Origin: Persicobacter psychrovividus
Lineage (GTDB): Bacteria > Bacteroidota > Bacteroidia > Cytophagales > Cyclobacteriaceae
Assembly (NCBI RefSeq): GCF_036492425.1
Contig: NZ_AP025292.1
Span: 1,984,001-2,048,000, forward strand
DNA: 64,000 nt
Direction: 5' to 3'
Part shown: positions 43,397-52,884 of the stretch, piece by piece
How the letters are laid out: every line of letters starts with the position of its first letter
Position numbering within the stretch: the stretch's first letter is position 1
Translations under genes and position numbers: made by a program
Notes under the pieces: generated by a model
Told to the model about the DNA's origin: nothing
What the model saw: only the letters and a program-made list of their open reading frames with translations
Databases searched by the model: none

Positions 43397-45109
43397 TTAA
43401 TCTACATTATCATGCAGAAAACGGTTGTTGTTTGAAAGTTTGTTATTTGAATTCACCTGATAACGCGAACGTTGCTCTTCTTCCTGTTGCGTACTTGGCG
43501 TAGGATTCAAAGGCGCATTACGGCGCATATAGGCAGGTTTGGAAATCAATTCCTTATAGTCTTCTTCTTCGTCATTGCGTGGCACCTGATGCCCTTGCAT
43601 TTCCAGCTCACGACGACGGCGGTCAGCTTCAAGTTTTCTGCGACGTTCCGCCATGATATCTACATCTGTAAATCCGGCTTCATTGCGCTTCACCTCAATC
43701 GTCTTGTCGTCATCACGCAAATCGTAAGTAACAAACGGGCTGCCTTCTGGCTCCTTGGATTCCACTACTGGAGGGATTCCAAAACCGTTAGGGTTGGTCA
43801 GTTCCGTTGGCGCTTCTTTTTTCTCAATTTCAATTTGCCCTACAATCGGGGCAGCTTGCGGCTGTGCTATTGGCTGCTGCTGTTGCTGTACCGGCTGCGC
43901 CTGAGGAACAGGAGCTGCTACGGGCTCAGGAACAGCGTTCGTCATGTTCACTACCTGCTCGTGCGCTACTGGCTCAGCAGGAATTTGCTCCGCAACGGGT
44001 GCCGGAGGTGTAACAACAGTAGCCTGCTGAGGTTCAACCACTTCAGTAGCTACTGCCTGACGGCCTGCTACATCAGCAATTTTTTTTTTAATTTCATCAA
44101 CTGCAGGATGATCTGCCTCTCCAGAATTTTGCTCATCGTCAAAACCGGTAGCAATCACCGTAACACGAATCTTCTCTCCCAACTCAGGAACAATTCCGTG
44201 ACCCCAGATGACATCATCAGCATCCTCGCCGGCACGTTCCTGAATAAATTCAGTGATGTCCGCCAATTCCTGCATATCTAATTCCGCATCTTCACCAGAC
44301 ATGATCGACAATAGCACACGGCGTGCGCCACGAATGTCGCGGTTGTCCAATAATGGAGAAGCAATGGCCATTTCTGCTGCACGCAAGGCACGATCTTCAC
44401 CGTGAACCTCTGCAGAACCCATTACCGATGCCCGAGAATCTTTCATGACAGTTTTAACATCCTCAAAATCGACGTTAATCTCAGCATGTACAGAAATGAT
44501 CTCTGCGATAGATTTAGACGCTGTGGTCAGGATTTCATCTGCTTTAGCGAAAGCTTCACGAACTTTCATGTTCGAGTAGATGTCTTTCAGCTTATCGTTC
44601 AAGATAACGATGACCGTATCACAATATTTTTTTAGCTCTTCGATTCCTTCCTGGGCACGACGCTGTTTTGAACGCCCCTCAAACTTGAATGGGAACGTAA
44701 CAATACCAACGGTAAGGATGTCCATTTCACGGGCAACTTCAGCAATAACCGGAGCTGCTCCAGTACCTGTACCTCCACCCATACCAGCGGTAATAAACAC
44801 CATTTTGGTATGCTCGCCAAGCAATTCGCGAATCTCATCTTTGTTTTCCTCCGCTGCCTCACGGCCACGCTCAGGTTTTGCTCCGGCACCCAAACCGGCA
44901 GTCAGACCAACGCCAATTTGAAGTTTGTTAGGAACAGGGTTATTTTTCAATGCCTGTGCATCGGTATTACACACGATAAAATCAACATCGGTAATACCGA
45001 GATTGTACATGTGCTTCACGGCGTTTCCGCCGCCACCACCGACACCAATCACCTTGATGATCGACGATTTCTCTACGGGTATATCAAAAGTATAGGAAGT
45101 ATCACTCAT
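43397..45109 (-). CDS. ftsZ: Cell division protein FtsZ
   Basis: Tubulin-like GTPase of 570 residues that forms the Z ring at midcell. The GTP-binding glycines GVGGGGGNAVK are at 22-32 and the tubulin signature GMGGGTGTGA at 109-118. The catalytic core ends near residue 320. It is followed by about 235 residues of linker rich in Pro, Gln, Val and Glu, and the conserved C-terminal peptide NNRFLHDNVD that binds FtsA. The linker is several times longer than in E. coli, which is usual in Bacteroidota. It is the last gene of the dcw cluster, 62 bases after ftsA, and ends in a strong terminator. Confidence 0.97.
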   Translation of the reverse strand: MSDTSYTFDIPVEKSSIIKVIGVGGGGGNAVKHMYNLGITDVDFIVCNTDAQALKNNPVPNKLQIGVGLTAGLGAGAKPERGREAAEENKDEIRELLGEHTKMVFITAGMGGGTGTGAAPVIAEVAREMDILTVGIVTFPFKFEGRSKQRRAQEGIEELKKYCDTVIVILNDKLKDIYSNMKVREAFAKADEILTTASKSIAEIISVHAEINVDFEDVKTVMKDSRASVMGSAEVHGEDRALRAAEMAIASPLLDNRDIRGARRVLLSIMSGEDAELDMQELADITEFIQERAGEDADDVIWGHGIVPELGEKIRVTVIATGFDDEQNSGEADHPAVDEIKKKIADVAGRQAVATEVVEPQQATVVTPPAPVAEQIPAEPVAHEQVVNMTNAVPEPVAAPVPQAQPVQQQQQPIAQPQAAPIVGQIEIEKKEAPTELTNPNGFGIPPVVESKEPEGSPFVTYDLRDDDKTIEVKRNEAGFTDVDIMAERRRKLEADRRRRELEMQGHQVPRNDEEEDYKELISKPAYMRRNAPLNPTPSTQQEEEQRSRYQVNSNNKLSNNNRFLHDNVD

Positions 45110-45171
45110 TATGCTATCTCTTTATTGCTGTAAAACAGCCCTTTTTTTTCTAATAATAAAAACCTCAAGGC

Positions 45172-46617
45172 TTAAACCTCTTCATCTTCGACCAAAAAAG
45201 TTCTCACCTGATTGAACAGCTTATTGAACACGTTGGTCTTTTTCTCTGGCTCCGGTGCCGCTGCCTGAGGTTGTGGTTGCGCCACTGGGCGGGTCGTTCT
45301 TCGCCCTCCCTGGTGGGTGGTTGTCGTTGTGGTTGCTGTTCTTGCTGCAACAGGTGCAGGACGAACAGGTTCCTGCTCAATAGGGGCAGGCTGTACAACG
45401 GCAGGTTCACTCACCTGTGCTTTCTTCGATCGGATTCTGATGTATCGATCCTGACGCTCATCAATGGATCTGAAACCTGCCAAAACCAATCCCATTGCGG
45501 TGGCAAAGATTGGGCTTTTCACCTCTTCGGTTTCACTTTTGCCAAGGTACTCGTTCGGGTATCCGATCCGTACTTCGAGGCCTGTCATGAGTTCCATCAG
45601 TGGTTTCAGGTTATGAAGCAAAGCCCCACCGCCTGTAATGACGATTCCTGCGGAAAGTTGCTTGGCGCAACCGCTATCCAGAATATGGTGATGGATCAGC
45701 TCAATGATTTCTTCCATTCTTGAACCAATCACACTTGAGAGGTTTTTCACAGAAATATCCTTGCTTGCCCGTTCACGAAGACCTGGGATAGTCACCAATT
45801 CGTATTCCGAAGCTTCATCGGGCATGGCCGAACCAAATTTGGTCTTCAGTGCCTCTGCTTGCTGGGTCATCACCTGCAAACCTTGTTTGATATCATCAGT
45901 GATAATATTACCTCCCAAAGGAATGACTGCGGTATGTCGGATAATATTATCATGGAATATAGCGATGTCCGTTGTTCCACCACCAATATCGACCAAACAA
46001 ACACCTGCTTCCTTCTCCTCTGAACTCAAAACGGCCATTGCGGATGCCAAAGGTTCAAGGATTAACTCCCCTCTTGTCAGTGCTGCTTGCTCAACACATT
46101 TATCAATATTTTTAATTGCGGTGGTTCTTGCCGTAATGATATGGAAGTTACCTTCAAGCTTGATGCCCGTCATACCAACAGGGTCACTCACCGACTCGTT
46201 ATGGTCTACCACATAATCCTGTGGCATGGCGTGAATAATCTCACAACCGGGCTGCACCACAAGGCGGTGCATATCGTTCTGAAGATTTTCTACATCTTCT
46301 ACAGAAATAACCTCCTCAGAATTTTCACGGGTAATCGACCCATGCTGAAAGCTACTGTTGATGTGTTGCCCTGCAATACCTACATTCACTTTGGAGATAT
46401 TGACATTGGATTCTTTGGAGGCCTGACTGATCGCCTTTTCAATGGCTTCAGTGGTACGGTCAAGGTTACTGACAATCCCACGGATTACACCGTCGGAAAT
46501 TGCCTTGCCCACACCGAGTACTTCAAGCTTCCCATTTTTATCTTTGCGCCCAACAACCGCGCATATCTTTGTTGTCCCGATATCTAATCCGACAACAATT
46601 TTCTCTGTACCTTCCAT
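45172..46617 (-). CDS. ftsA: Cell division protein FtsA
   Basis: Actin-like ATPase of 481 residues that tethers FtsZ to the membrane. The phosphate-1 motif VGLDIGTTKICAVVGR is near the start, the 1C subdomain follows (ENSEEVISVEDVENL region), and the phosphate-2 motif LVDIGGGTTDIAIF is near 208. After the fold ends (near residue 400) a linker of about 55 residues rich in Pro, Gln, Ala and Thr carries a terminal amphipathic helix (KTNVFNKLFNQVRTFL), the likely membrane anchor. It lies between ftsQ and ftsZ in the cluster. The gap to ftsZ holds a short hairpin but no clear promoter. Confidence 0.96.
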   Translation of the reverse strand: MEGTEKIVVGLDIGTTKICAVVGRKDKNGKLEVLGVGKAISDGVIRGIVSNLDRTTEAIEKAISQASKESNVNISKVNVGIAGQHINSSFQHGSITRENSEEVISVEDVENLQNDMHRLVVQPGCEIIHAMPQDYVVDHNESVSDPVGMTGIKLEGNFHIITARTTAIKNIDKCVEQAALTRGELILEPLASAMAVLSSEEKEAGVCLVDIGGGTTDIAIFHDNIIRHTAVIPLGGNIITDDIKQGLQVMTQQAEALKTKFGSAMPDEASEYELVTIPGLRERASKDISVKNLSSVIGSRMEEIIELIHHHILDSGCAKQLSAGIVITGGGALLHNLKPLMELMTGLEVRIGYPNEYLGKSETEEVKSPIFATAMGLVLAGFRSIDERQDRYIRIRSKKAQVSEPAVVQPAPIEQEPVRPAPVAARTATTTTTTHQGGRRTTRPVAQPQPQAAAPEPEKKTNVFNKLFNQVRTFLVEDEEV

Positions 46618-46711
46618 TTACCGCAATTTATTTTCAGGAGGAATAACCTCTGTAATCAATTGATATTATCAAAAAAAGACCATTCTGTCTATAAGTAATA
46701 AAAGTAATTCA

Positions 46712-47476
46712 TTATTCACAAACTATTTGATCTTTATATTTTAAATTGATTTTATCATATACCCCCCAACCTTTAGAGGGGATGACATAATCATAATAGG
46801 CTTTCAATTTTTTGAGCTTTTCGTCAATGGAAACGGGTTTCCCGAAGACGATCCGCTCGTCCCCCACTTGGGGGTACATCGTGATCTGGCAATCCTGATC
46901 CACATGCAACTGAGCAATCTGCGCCCGCAAAAAACGGTCGTTATGGATATCAGTTACCAAATCCAGCAGCTCTTTGCGATATTTCAAAGTATCCTGATTT
47001 TGCAGGATAATTTTATCGACAAAAGCGCCATCAATCAATAAGACCCTTGCCGTGAATTTATCAGAAGTTGGCAACAACTCCCGGTGTTCACTCAGGTAGG
47101 CATCTTTGGCCACCGGCCGAATTAATCGCGCCATCAGCCGTTTTTGTTCCACATCAACGTAAAGGTCACCATCATAATCCCGACTGACATCCGCTTTCGA
47201 AACAAAAGGATGATCTTTGATTCGGCTCTCCAGCTGTCGCAGGTTTACCTTGCCATTTTCCACCCCCAAAAGCTGTTCCCTGCCTTTGTCCGTCATCAAA
47301 CGCTCGACCTCCTTATCATTGATAAAGAACTGGTCAAAAGATTTATCTACATTGATTTTCACATGGTTTACAGGCCTTTCACTTGGACGCACAATCACCA
47401 AAAAATACCCCAGGCCAGCCACTACAGCAAACAGGATTATTTTGGGAATCAGCTTTAATTTTATCCGACCGCTCAT
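46712..47476 (-). CDS. ftsQ: Cell division protein FtsQ (DivIB)
   Basis: A divisome protein of 254 residues with a short cytoplasmic tail, one membrane segment (about 11-30) and an extracytoplasmic POTRA domain. The POTRA region begins at VNHVKINVDKSFDQFFIND and continues with LRQLESRIKDHPFVSKADVS. It links the early ring with FtsL/FtsI. Sequence identity within FtsQ is low, so context counts: it lies between murC and ftsA, as in other Bacteroidota. Gaps of 170 bases to murC and 94 bases to ftsA are the widest in the reverse-strand cluster, apart from the ftsW-murG gap. Confidence 0.9.
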   Translation of the reverse strand: MSGRIKLKLIPKIILFAVVAGLGYFLVIVRPSERPVNHVKINVDKSFDQFFINDKEVERLMTDKGREQLLGVENGKVNLRQLESRIKDHPFVSKADVSRDYDGDLYVDVEQKRLMARLIRPVAKDAYLSEHRELLPTSDKFTARVLLIDGAFVDKIILQNQDTLKYRKELLDLVTDIHNDRFLRAQIAQLHVDQDCQITMYPQVGDERIVFGKPVSIDEKLKKLKAYYDYVIPSKGWGVYDKINLKYKDQIVCE

Positions 47477-47646
47477 GTATTAAATTCTCCGTATGTTAAT
47501 CTTAAAATATACTGCAAAGCGCCCTAAAAACCCTTCTACATCAAAATATAAGACGATTTTTAAAAAAGAGGAACTGTTCATTTATTATTCGGATAAAAAA
47601 AATCAAAGGCAGTGCCTCTTCATTATTATAACCCTTAACAAATCAA

Positions 47647-49038
47647 CTACTTAGCCAATTCATTTTCAAAAATCGCTTTGATTGGCAGCACCAAACGATC
47701 GATATCTCCCGCTCCGAGGGACATTAACAGGCTGGGCTGATCCAAGATAATTTGTGGTACACAATCCGCCTTTTTCAGAATTGCACAATCACAATTTTTC
47801 ATCATTTTTTTTATAGCCGCTGAAGTCACCCCTTCTATCGGTTGCTCCCTTGCCGGGTAGATGTCCAAGAGGTAAACTTTGTCTGCTTTCGACAGCGCCT
47901 CGGCAAATTCCGCCATAAAATCCTTTGTTCGGGAAAAAAGATGGGGCTGAAACAAAACCGTCAGTGGTCGTTCGGGGAACAATGCCCGCACCGACCTGAT
48001 CGCAGCCTCGATTTCTTCCGGATGATGGGCGTAATCGTCGATATATACCGCTTGCTCTTGCTGTACAATATATTCGAAACGACGCTTGACCCCACTGAAA
48101 CTTTCCACACCATGTTTCACCTGATCGGGAGTAACGCCATTTTGCAAGGCAATCGTGATGGCCGCCAACATATTTTCAACATTATGAAAACCGGCCACCT
48201 TGAGGATGAGCCCCGCTATTCGAAGATCGTCAGCAACATAATCAAACACAAAACAACCATTGGCCACATGTACATTCTGGGCATGCACCGCCCCGCGATC
48301 AAGACTATAGTCAATCACCTTTAAATCCGGACGGTGATCTGCGAGCGAACGGATCGACTCATGAATGACCAGTCGCCCATTTTCTGGAAGGCGGTCAATA
48401 TATATGCTGAAAGCCTCCAAAAGTGCCTCATGTGTTCCGTAGATATCCAGGTGATCGGCACCTGCGGAAGTAATAATGGCCTCATCGGGAAACAGTCGGT
48501 GAAAGGAGCGATCAAACTCATCGGCCTCCACCACACACTTCACCTCATCGGTACCTTCAGGCAATAACAAATTAGACTGATAATTGACACTGATCCCACC
48601 CAAAAAAGCGGCGGTATCCACTTTGCCGTCTGTCAGAAGGTGTGCCAACATCGTGGAAGTAGATGTTTTCCCGTGTGTACCGGCAACGCCTATCGTATGT
48701 AACTGCTGCGTAATTAAGCCCAGCACCTCAGACCTTTTATAAAGGCGATGCCCCTGCTGCTGCAAATAAACCAACTCTTGGTGATCGGCAGGAATAGCTG
48801 GGGTATAAATCACAAGGCTGTCCTCCTGCTTGGCTTTTACTGCTGCAGGAATCTGTTCGACATCTTCTGTATAATGAATCCGCATCCCCTCTGCTTCCAT
48901 TTGCAAAGTCAGTGGGCTTTGGGTCTTGTCATAACCGGACACCTGTGCCCTCTGATGCTGATAGTAACGAGCGAGCGCACTCATACCGATCCCTCCAATT
49001 CCAATAAAGTAAACGGTACCGAATTTATTCGTTTTCAT
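47647..49038 (-). CDS. murC: UDP-N-acetylmuramate--L-alanine ligase
   Basis: Cytoplasmic Mur ligase of 463 residues that adds L-alanine to UDP-MurNAc, the first amino acid of the peptidoglycan stem. The N-terminal Rossmann motif is FIGIGGIGMSALARY (about 11-25) and the ATP-binding P-loop GVAGTHGKTSTSTM is near 118-131. Substrate and ATP residues appear in EADEFDRSFHRLFP and in DDYAHHPEEIEAAI near 335. The start codon directly abuts the murG stop codon. The length is normal. Confidence 0.96.
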   Translation of the reverse strand: MKTNKFGTVYFIGIGGIGMSALARYYQHQRAQVSGYDKTQSPLTLQMEAEGMRIHYTEDVEQIPAAVKAKQEDSLVIYTPAIPADHQELVYLQQQGHRLYKRSEVLGLITQQLHTIGVAGTHGKTSTSTMLAHLLTDGKVDTAAFLGGISVNYQSNLLLPEGTDEVKCVVEADEFDRSFHRLFPDEAIITSAGADHLDIYGTHEALLEAFSIYIDRLPENGRLVIHESIRSLADHRPDLKVIDYSLDRGAVHAQNVHVANGCFVFDYVADDLRIAGLILKVAGFHNVENMLAAITIALQNGVTPDQVKHGVESFSGVKRRFEYIVQQEQAVYIDDYAHHPEEIEAAIRSVRALFPERPLTVLFQPHLFSRTKDFMAEFAEALSKADKVYLLDIYPAREQPIEGVTSAAIKKMMKNCDCAILKKADCVPQIILDQPSLLMSLGAGDIDRLVLPIKAIFENELAK

Positions 49039-50154
49039 CTATGATTCTATAATGCGTTCAACCTGATCAACAATGTCAGCCGTAGCAGAAGGCCTGCCCT
49101 GCGCCTTTATGGCCGTGCCAAGTGCCTGCTGTTTTGCAGCATCGGCAAGAAGGTCGAGGGTAACAGTCGCCAGCGATTGCTTGGCCTCCACATCTTTGAC
49201 CATCAGTGCGGCATTTACATTCACCAACTGCAAGGCATTCTGTGTCTGATGATCCTCAGATACATTCGGTGACGGCACAAAGACAGTCGGCTTGCCCACC
49301 AGGCACAATTCAGAAACAGAAAGTGCTCCGGCGCGGGAAATCACCACATCTGCAGATGCATAAGCCAAATCCATTTCACGGATAAATTCATGGGGGTGAA
49401 TCCCCGCTGTATCCATTTGGGAAAGTTGCGCCTGTATGTTGCTGAAATAAAATTTACCGATTTGCCATAACACCTGAACCCCTGCCTGCTGATATTTATT
49501 CACATCCTGCAGCATGGTCTCGTTGATCGTCCGCGCCCCAAGGGATCCGCCCAAAATCAACAATACCGGCTTTGTAGCAGAGAGTCCGAAATGTGCAAGT
49601 CCCGCTTCACGCTTACTTTCTGCCCCGATAATATCAGAACGTACCGGATTACCCGTAATCACGATCTTCTCTTTCGGAAAAAAGCGCTCCATATTGGGCG
49701 TTGCTACACAAACGGCATCCACTTTATCGGCGAGCCATTTGTTCGTCAGGCCTGCAAAAGCATTCTGCTCCTGTATCAGTGTAGGGATATTCATTCGGGT
49801 GGCCATTTTCAGCAATGGTCCTGAAGCATACCCGCCAACACCAATGGCTACCTGCGGCTTAAAATCTTTAATAATGCGTTTAGCTTTCATCATGGAACTG
49901 ATGAGCTTGAAAGGAAAGGCCAAATTATCCAAAGTCAGCTTGCGCTGAATACCACTGATCCAGAGCCCTTCGATTTTGTAACCGGCCTCGGGAACTTTGG
50001 TCATCTCCATACGGCCTTGCGCGCCTACAAACAGAATAGACACCTTGGGGTTTCGCTTCTTGATCTCGTTGGCGATAGCGATAGCTGGGTAGATATGTCC
50101 TCCGGTACCACCTCCGCTAATAATCACCCGTTCAAGGGGAGTTGACTGGTTCAT
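49039..50154 (-). CDS. murG: Lipid II synthase MurG (GlcNAc transferase)
   Basis: Membrane-associated glycosyltransferase of 371 residues that adds GlcNAc to lipid I to make lipid II. Typical motifs are the N-terminal GGGTGGHIYPAIAIAN (15-30), VGVGGYASGP near 104, GGSLGARTINE near 198 and SRAGALSVSEL near 276. It is abutted by murC. An intrinsic terminator (50222-50254) lies between ftsW and this gene. So murG, murC and ftsQ-ftsA-ftsZ may depend on a second promoter or on readthrough. Confidence 0.96.
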   Translation of the reverse strand: MNQSTPLERVIISGGGTGGHIYPAIAIANEIKKRNPKVSILFVGAQGRMEMTKVPEAGYKIEGLWISGIQRKLTLDNLAFPFKLISSMMKAKRIIKDFKPQVAIGVGGYASGPLLKMATRMNIPTLIQEQNAFAGLTNKWLADKVDAVCVATPNMERFFPKEKIVITGNPVRSDIIGAESKREAGLAHFGLSATKPVLLILGGSLGARTINETMLQDVNKYQQAGVQVLWQIGKFYFSNIQAQLSQMDTAGIHPHEFIREMDLAYASADVVISRAGALSVSELCLVGKPTVFVPSPNVSEDHQTQNALQLVNVNAALMVKDVEAKQSLATVTLDLLADAAKQQALGTAIKAQGRPSATADIVDQVERIIES

Positions 50155-50221
50155 TTTGGTTATAATTATAACTTCGAGAAATTTTTTTCATGGCAAATTA
50201 CGATACTGCAATAGGAATACC

Positions 50222-50254
50222 AAAAAAAAGGCATCATTGAATGATGCCTTTTTT
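50222..50254. terminator. Intrinsic terminator inside the dcw cluster, between ftsW and murG
   Basis: A perfect 8-bp stem, GGCATCAT / ATGATGCC, with a 3-base loop and flanked by eight A and six T. It can form on both strands. For the reverse-strand operon it stands 37-69 bases after the ftsW stop codon and about 70 bases before the murG start. Confidence 0.85.
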
Positions 50255-50290
50255 ATTATATGAAAAAGATGAATTAAAATACACTTTTCT

Positions 50291-51526
50291 TTATGTTCTC
50301 ATGCTGAATTTTTTTGAACCCATTCGTACGGGTGCAGTCTTCTGCTCTTCAGTATCACCTTCTTCAACTTCAAAGTCAGGTGTTTCAGCACTGCGGCTTA
50401 CACCCAGAACAATTCCTATAGAAGCACCAATAAATAATAGAGAAGATCCCCCCATACTAATCATAGGCAAAGGTAAACCGGTAACAGGCAACAAGCCCAC
50501 GGTTACCCCCATATTCAGGAAGGCCTGAAAAACAATACTGAACCCAATGCCCGCCGACAATAAGCCGCCAAAGGGCTGTTGGGTATAGGTTATCTGCGCA
50601 AAACATCGCCACAGAAAAAGCAGGTAAACTGCAATAACGAGGAAGGCGCCAAAGAGCCCATACTCCTCGATGATGATGGCAAAAATGAAGTCGGAGTAAG
50701 GGTGCGGCAGGAAGTTTTTCTGTTCACTGTTCCCCGGCCCCAGACCAGTAACCCCTCCATTACCAATGGCCACATAACCCATTTTCGACTGAAAGCTCGC
50801 CTGTGTCGGATCATGTACTGCCTCCCAGTATTTTTCAACCCGACTAATGGCCGTATTTCCCCTTGACCCGAAGGCATAAACGATGGTTACTGCCATCGGA
50901 ATGACCACACAACAAATCAGGAATGGTTTCATCAGCGGCACACGACCAACAATCATCATCACCCCGACGGTCATCAATACCATCATGGCGGTAGAAATAT
51001 CCGAAAGTCCAATAAGCCCCACAGGGATCAGGGAGAAGATCAAAAACTTAATTGTAAACGGCCAGCTGCCTTTGCTTTCTGCCTGATTCTGATGGCGGGC
51101 CAGCATGGCGGAAAGGAAGATCAGCAATGCCAGTTTGGCAAAATCGGCAGGTTGGACGGTTACCCCAAAAATACTGACCCAACGTTTGGCCTCATTCAGT
51201 GAAGAACCAATCACTTGCCCTAAAATCAGAAAGGCAATAGAGAAAATATAGAGCAGGCCGTTGACTTTCCTAAACCAGCGATAATCAAAACGATGAAAGA
51301 TATACATGGCCCCCAATCCGAAAATAAATTTCAGTCCGTGGGAATAAAGGTAGTGCTCTGTATTGCCATGCATTTTCTTGAAGGCAAGGGTACCAGTAGC
51401 ACTATACACAGAAAGGATACTTACAAAAGTCCAAAACAGCACACAACCCAAAATATATGGGTCGCCGCTGATTCTCCAGTTTTCGTAATAGAGTAATTTC
51501 GAACTAATCCTCTTCAGTAACTTCAT
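50291..51526 (-). CDS. ftsW: Lipid II polymerase of the divisome FtsW (SEDS family)
   Basis: Integral membrane protein of 411 residues with about ten segments, a SEDS-family glycosyltransferase that polymerises septal peptidoglycan with FtsI. Typical stretches are YSATGTLAFKKM (residue 40 on), the catalytic-loop region GNGGVTGLGPGNSEQKNFLP near 255, FIFAIIIEEYGLFGA near 281, and SMGGSSLLFIGASIGIVLGV near the end. A charged ~40-residue tail (DFEVEEGDTEEQKTAPVRMG) follows. It lies 22 bases after murD. RodA is the close alternative, but the position in the dcw cluster favours FtsW. Confidence 0.93.
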   Translation of the reverse strand: MKLLKRISSKLLYYENWRISGDPYILGCVLFWTFVSILSVYSATGTLAFKKMHGNTEHYLYSHGLKFIFGLGAMYIFHRFDYRWFRKVNGLLYIFSIAFLILGQVIGSSLNEAKRWVSIFGVTVQPADFAKLALLIFLSAMLARHQNQAESKGSWPFTIKFLIFSLIPVGLIGLSDISTAMMVLMTVGVMMIVGRVPLMKPFLICCVVIPMAVTIVYAFGSRGNTAISRVEKYWEAVHDPTQASFQSKMGYVAIGNGGVTGLGPGNSEQKNFLPHPYSDFIFAIIIEEYGLFGAFLVIAVYLLFLWRCFAQITYTQQPFGGLLSAGIGFSIVFQAFLNMGVTVGLLPVTGLPLPMISMGGSSLLFIGASIGIVLGVSRSAETPDFEVEEGDTEEQKTAPVRMGSKKFSMRT

Positions 51527-51548
51527 CTATATCAATATTTTGAATAGT

Positions 51549-52883
51549 TCATACTTTATTTTCCATGGCCAAAACAGCCTGACGAAAACAATCGCCACGA
51601 TGCTCATAGTTGTCGAATAAATCGAAGCTTGCACATGCAGGCGAAAGCAACACAACATCCCCATTATCAGCCAATTGCTGAACTTTCAATATACAATCTT
51701 CAAGATTATTCGTATCGAAAACAGGTAATTTATCTGAAAAGAAATCCAGCAAAGGCTGATTGTCTGCTCCAAGGCAAACCAAAGCCTTTACATGCTGCTC
51801 TACCAGTGAAGCAATCAACTGATAATCATTACCTTTATCCTTCCCTCCGGCTACCCAGACGATCGGTTGTTTAAAGCTGTCCAGCGCATACTTTACAGCA
51901 TCAACATTGGTCGCTTTGGAATCATTGTAATACGCTACGCCATTGATATTGGCCACAAACTCCAGACGATGAGCCACCGCAACAAAAGACTTCAGGCCTT
52001 GTCTGATCTCACTTTTGTTCAATCCTGCGTGCTGCGCCAACAATACTGCTGCCATCGCATTCTGCACATTATGAGGCCCCTGAATGGTCAGTTCGTCAAG
52101 TTCAAATTCAAAATTTGCTGAAGGAATTACCATCCGGTCTGTTTCCACAAAAGCCGAAGCATTTCTCGATGACAGGCTGAAGGTTTTCAGGTTGGCTTCC
52201 ACTTTGCCTTTTTGCAACCCCTCGGCAATGGCTTCGTCTTCCTTGAGCACGATCAGCGGATGATCCACCGTCATGTTCTGAGCAATACGCATTTTGGAAG
52301 CGATATAATTTTTCATCTTATGATCATAGCGATCAAGATGATCGGGCGTAATATTGGTAATCACGGCGGCATCAGCCTTGAACCTGCACATGCCATCGAG
52401 CTGAAAGCTACTCACCTCCAAGACATACCAGTCAAATTCATCAGCAATAACCTGCTGCGCCAGGGAGTAACCCACATTGCCCGCCAATCCAACTTTATAT
52501 CCTGCAGATTTCAACAGGTGATAGGTCAGCATGGTGGTGGTGGTTTTTCCATTGGTTCCGGTGATCGCCAAAAACCGCGCTTTGGTAAACTGAAAAGCAA
52601 ATTCAAGCTCACTGATCACCTGAATTTCTTTGGCCACCAATTGCTGAATCAGTGGTGCAGTATCAGGAATTCCGGGGCTTTTCACCACTACATCCGCCGC
52701 CAAAATTTTCGCTTCGGAATGTTGCGTTTCCTCATAGTTCACACCCGCAGCAGTCAGGGCATCTTTGCGCTCCTGTGTAATTTTTGAAAGGTCAGAAAGA
52801 AACACTTCATAACCTTTCGCTTTCCCAAGCAATGCCGCGCCGACACCGCTTTCTCCGCCTCCTAAAACAACTAACTTTTTCAT
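51549..52883 (-). CDS. murD: UDP-N-acetylmuramoylalanine--D-glutamate ligase
   Basis: Cytoplasmic Mur ligase of 444 residues that adds D-glutamate. The start LVVLGGGESGVGAALL is the N-terminal nucleotide-like fold. The P-loop ITGTNGKTTTTML is near 110-122, NITPDHLDRYD near 180, and NDSKATNVDAVKYAL near 316. It lies one base after the mraY stop codon and 22 bases before ftsW, so it is clearly part of the same operon. Confidence 0.96.
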   Translation of the reverse strand: MKKLVVLGGGESGVGAALLGKAKGYEVFLSDLSKITQERKDALTAAGVNYEETQHSEAKILAADVVVKSPGIPDTAPLIQQLVAKEIQVISELEFAFQFTKARFLAITGTNGKTTTTMLTYHLLKSAGYKVGLAGNVGYSLAQQVIADEFDWYVLEVSSFQLDGMCRFKADAAVITNITPDHLDRYDHKMKNYIASKMRIAQNMTVDHPLIVLKEDEAIAEGLQKGKVEANLKTFSLSSRNASAFVETDRMVIPSANFEFELDELTIQGPHNVQNAMAAVLLAQHAGLNKSEIRQGLKSFVAVAHRLEFVANINGVAYYNDSKATNVDAVKYALDSFKQPIVWVAGGKDKGNDYQLIASLVEQHVKALVCLGADNQPLLDFFSDKLPVFDTNNLEDCILKVQQLADNGDVVLLSPACASFDLFDNYEHRGDCFRQAVLAMENKV

Positions 52884-52884
52884 G

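Noticed and set aside
43472-44281. A 269-codon forward frame antisense to ftsZ
   Set aside because: It lies opposite the FtsZ linker, which is biased in composition; the translation is low in complexity and unlike any family.
45129-45151. Hairpin GCTGT-AAA-ACAGC with a T-run between ftsA and ftsZ
   Set aside because: The T-run follows the stem only on the forward strand, where no gene precedes it, so it is not a terminator for the reverse-strand operon.
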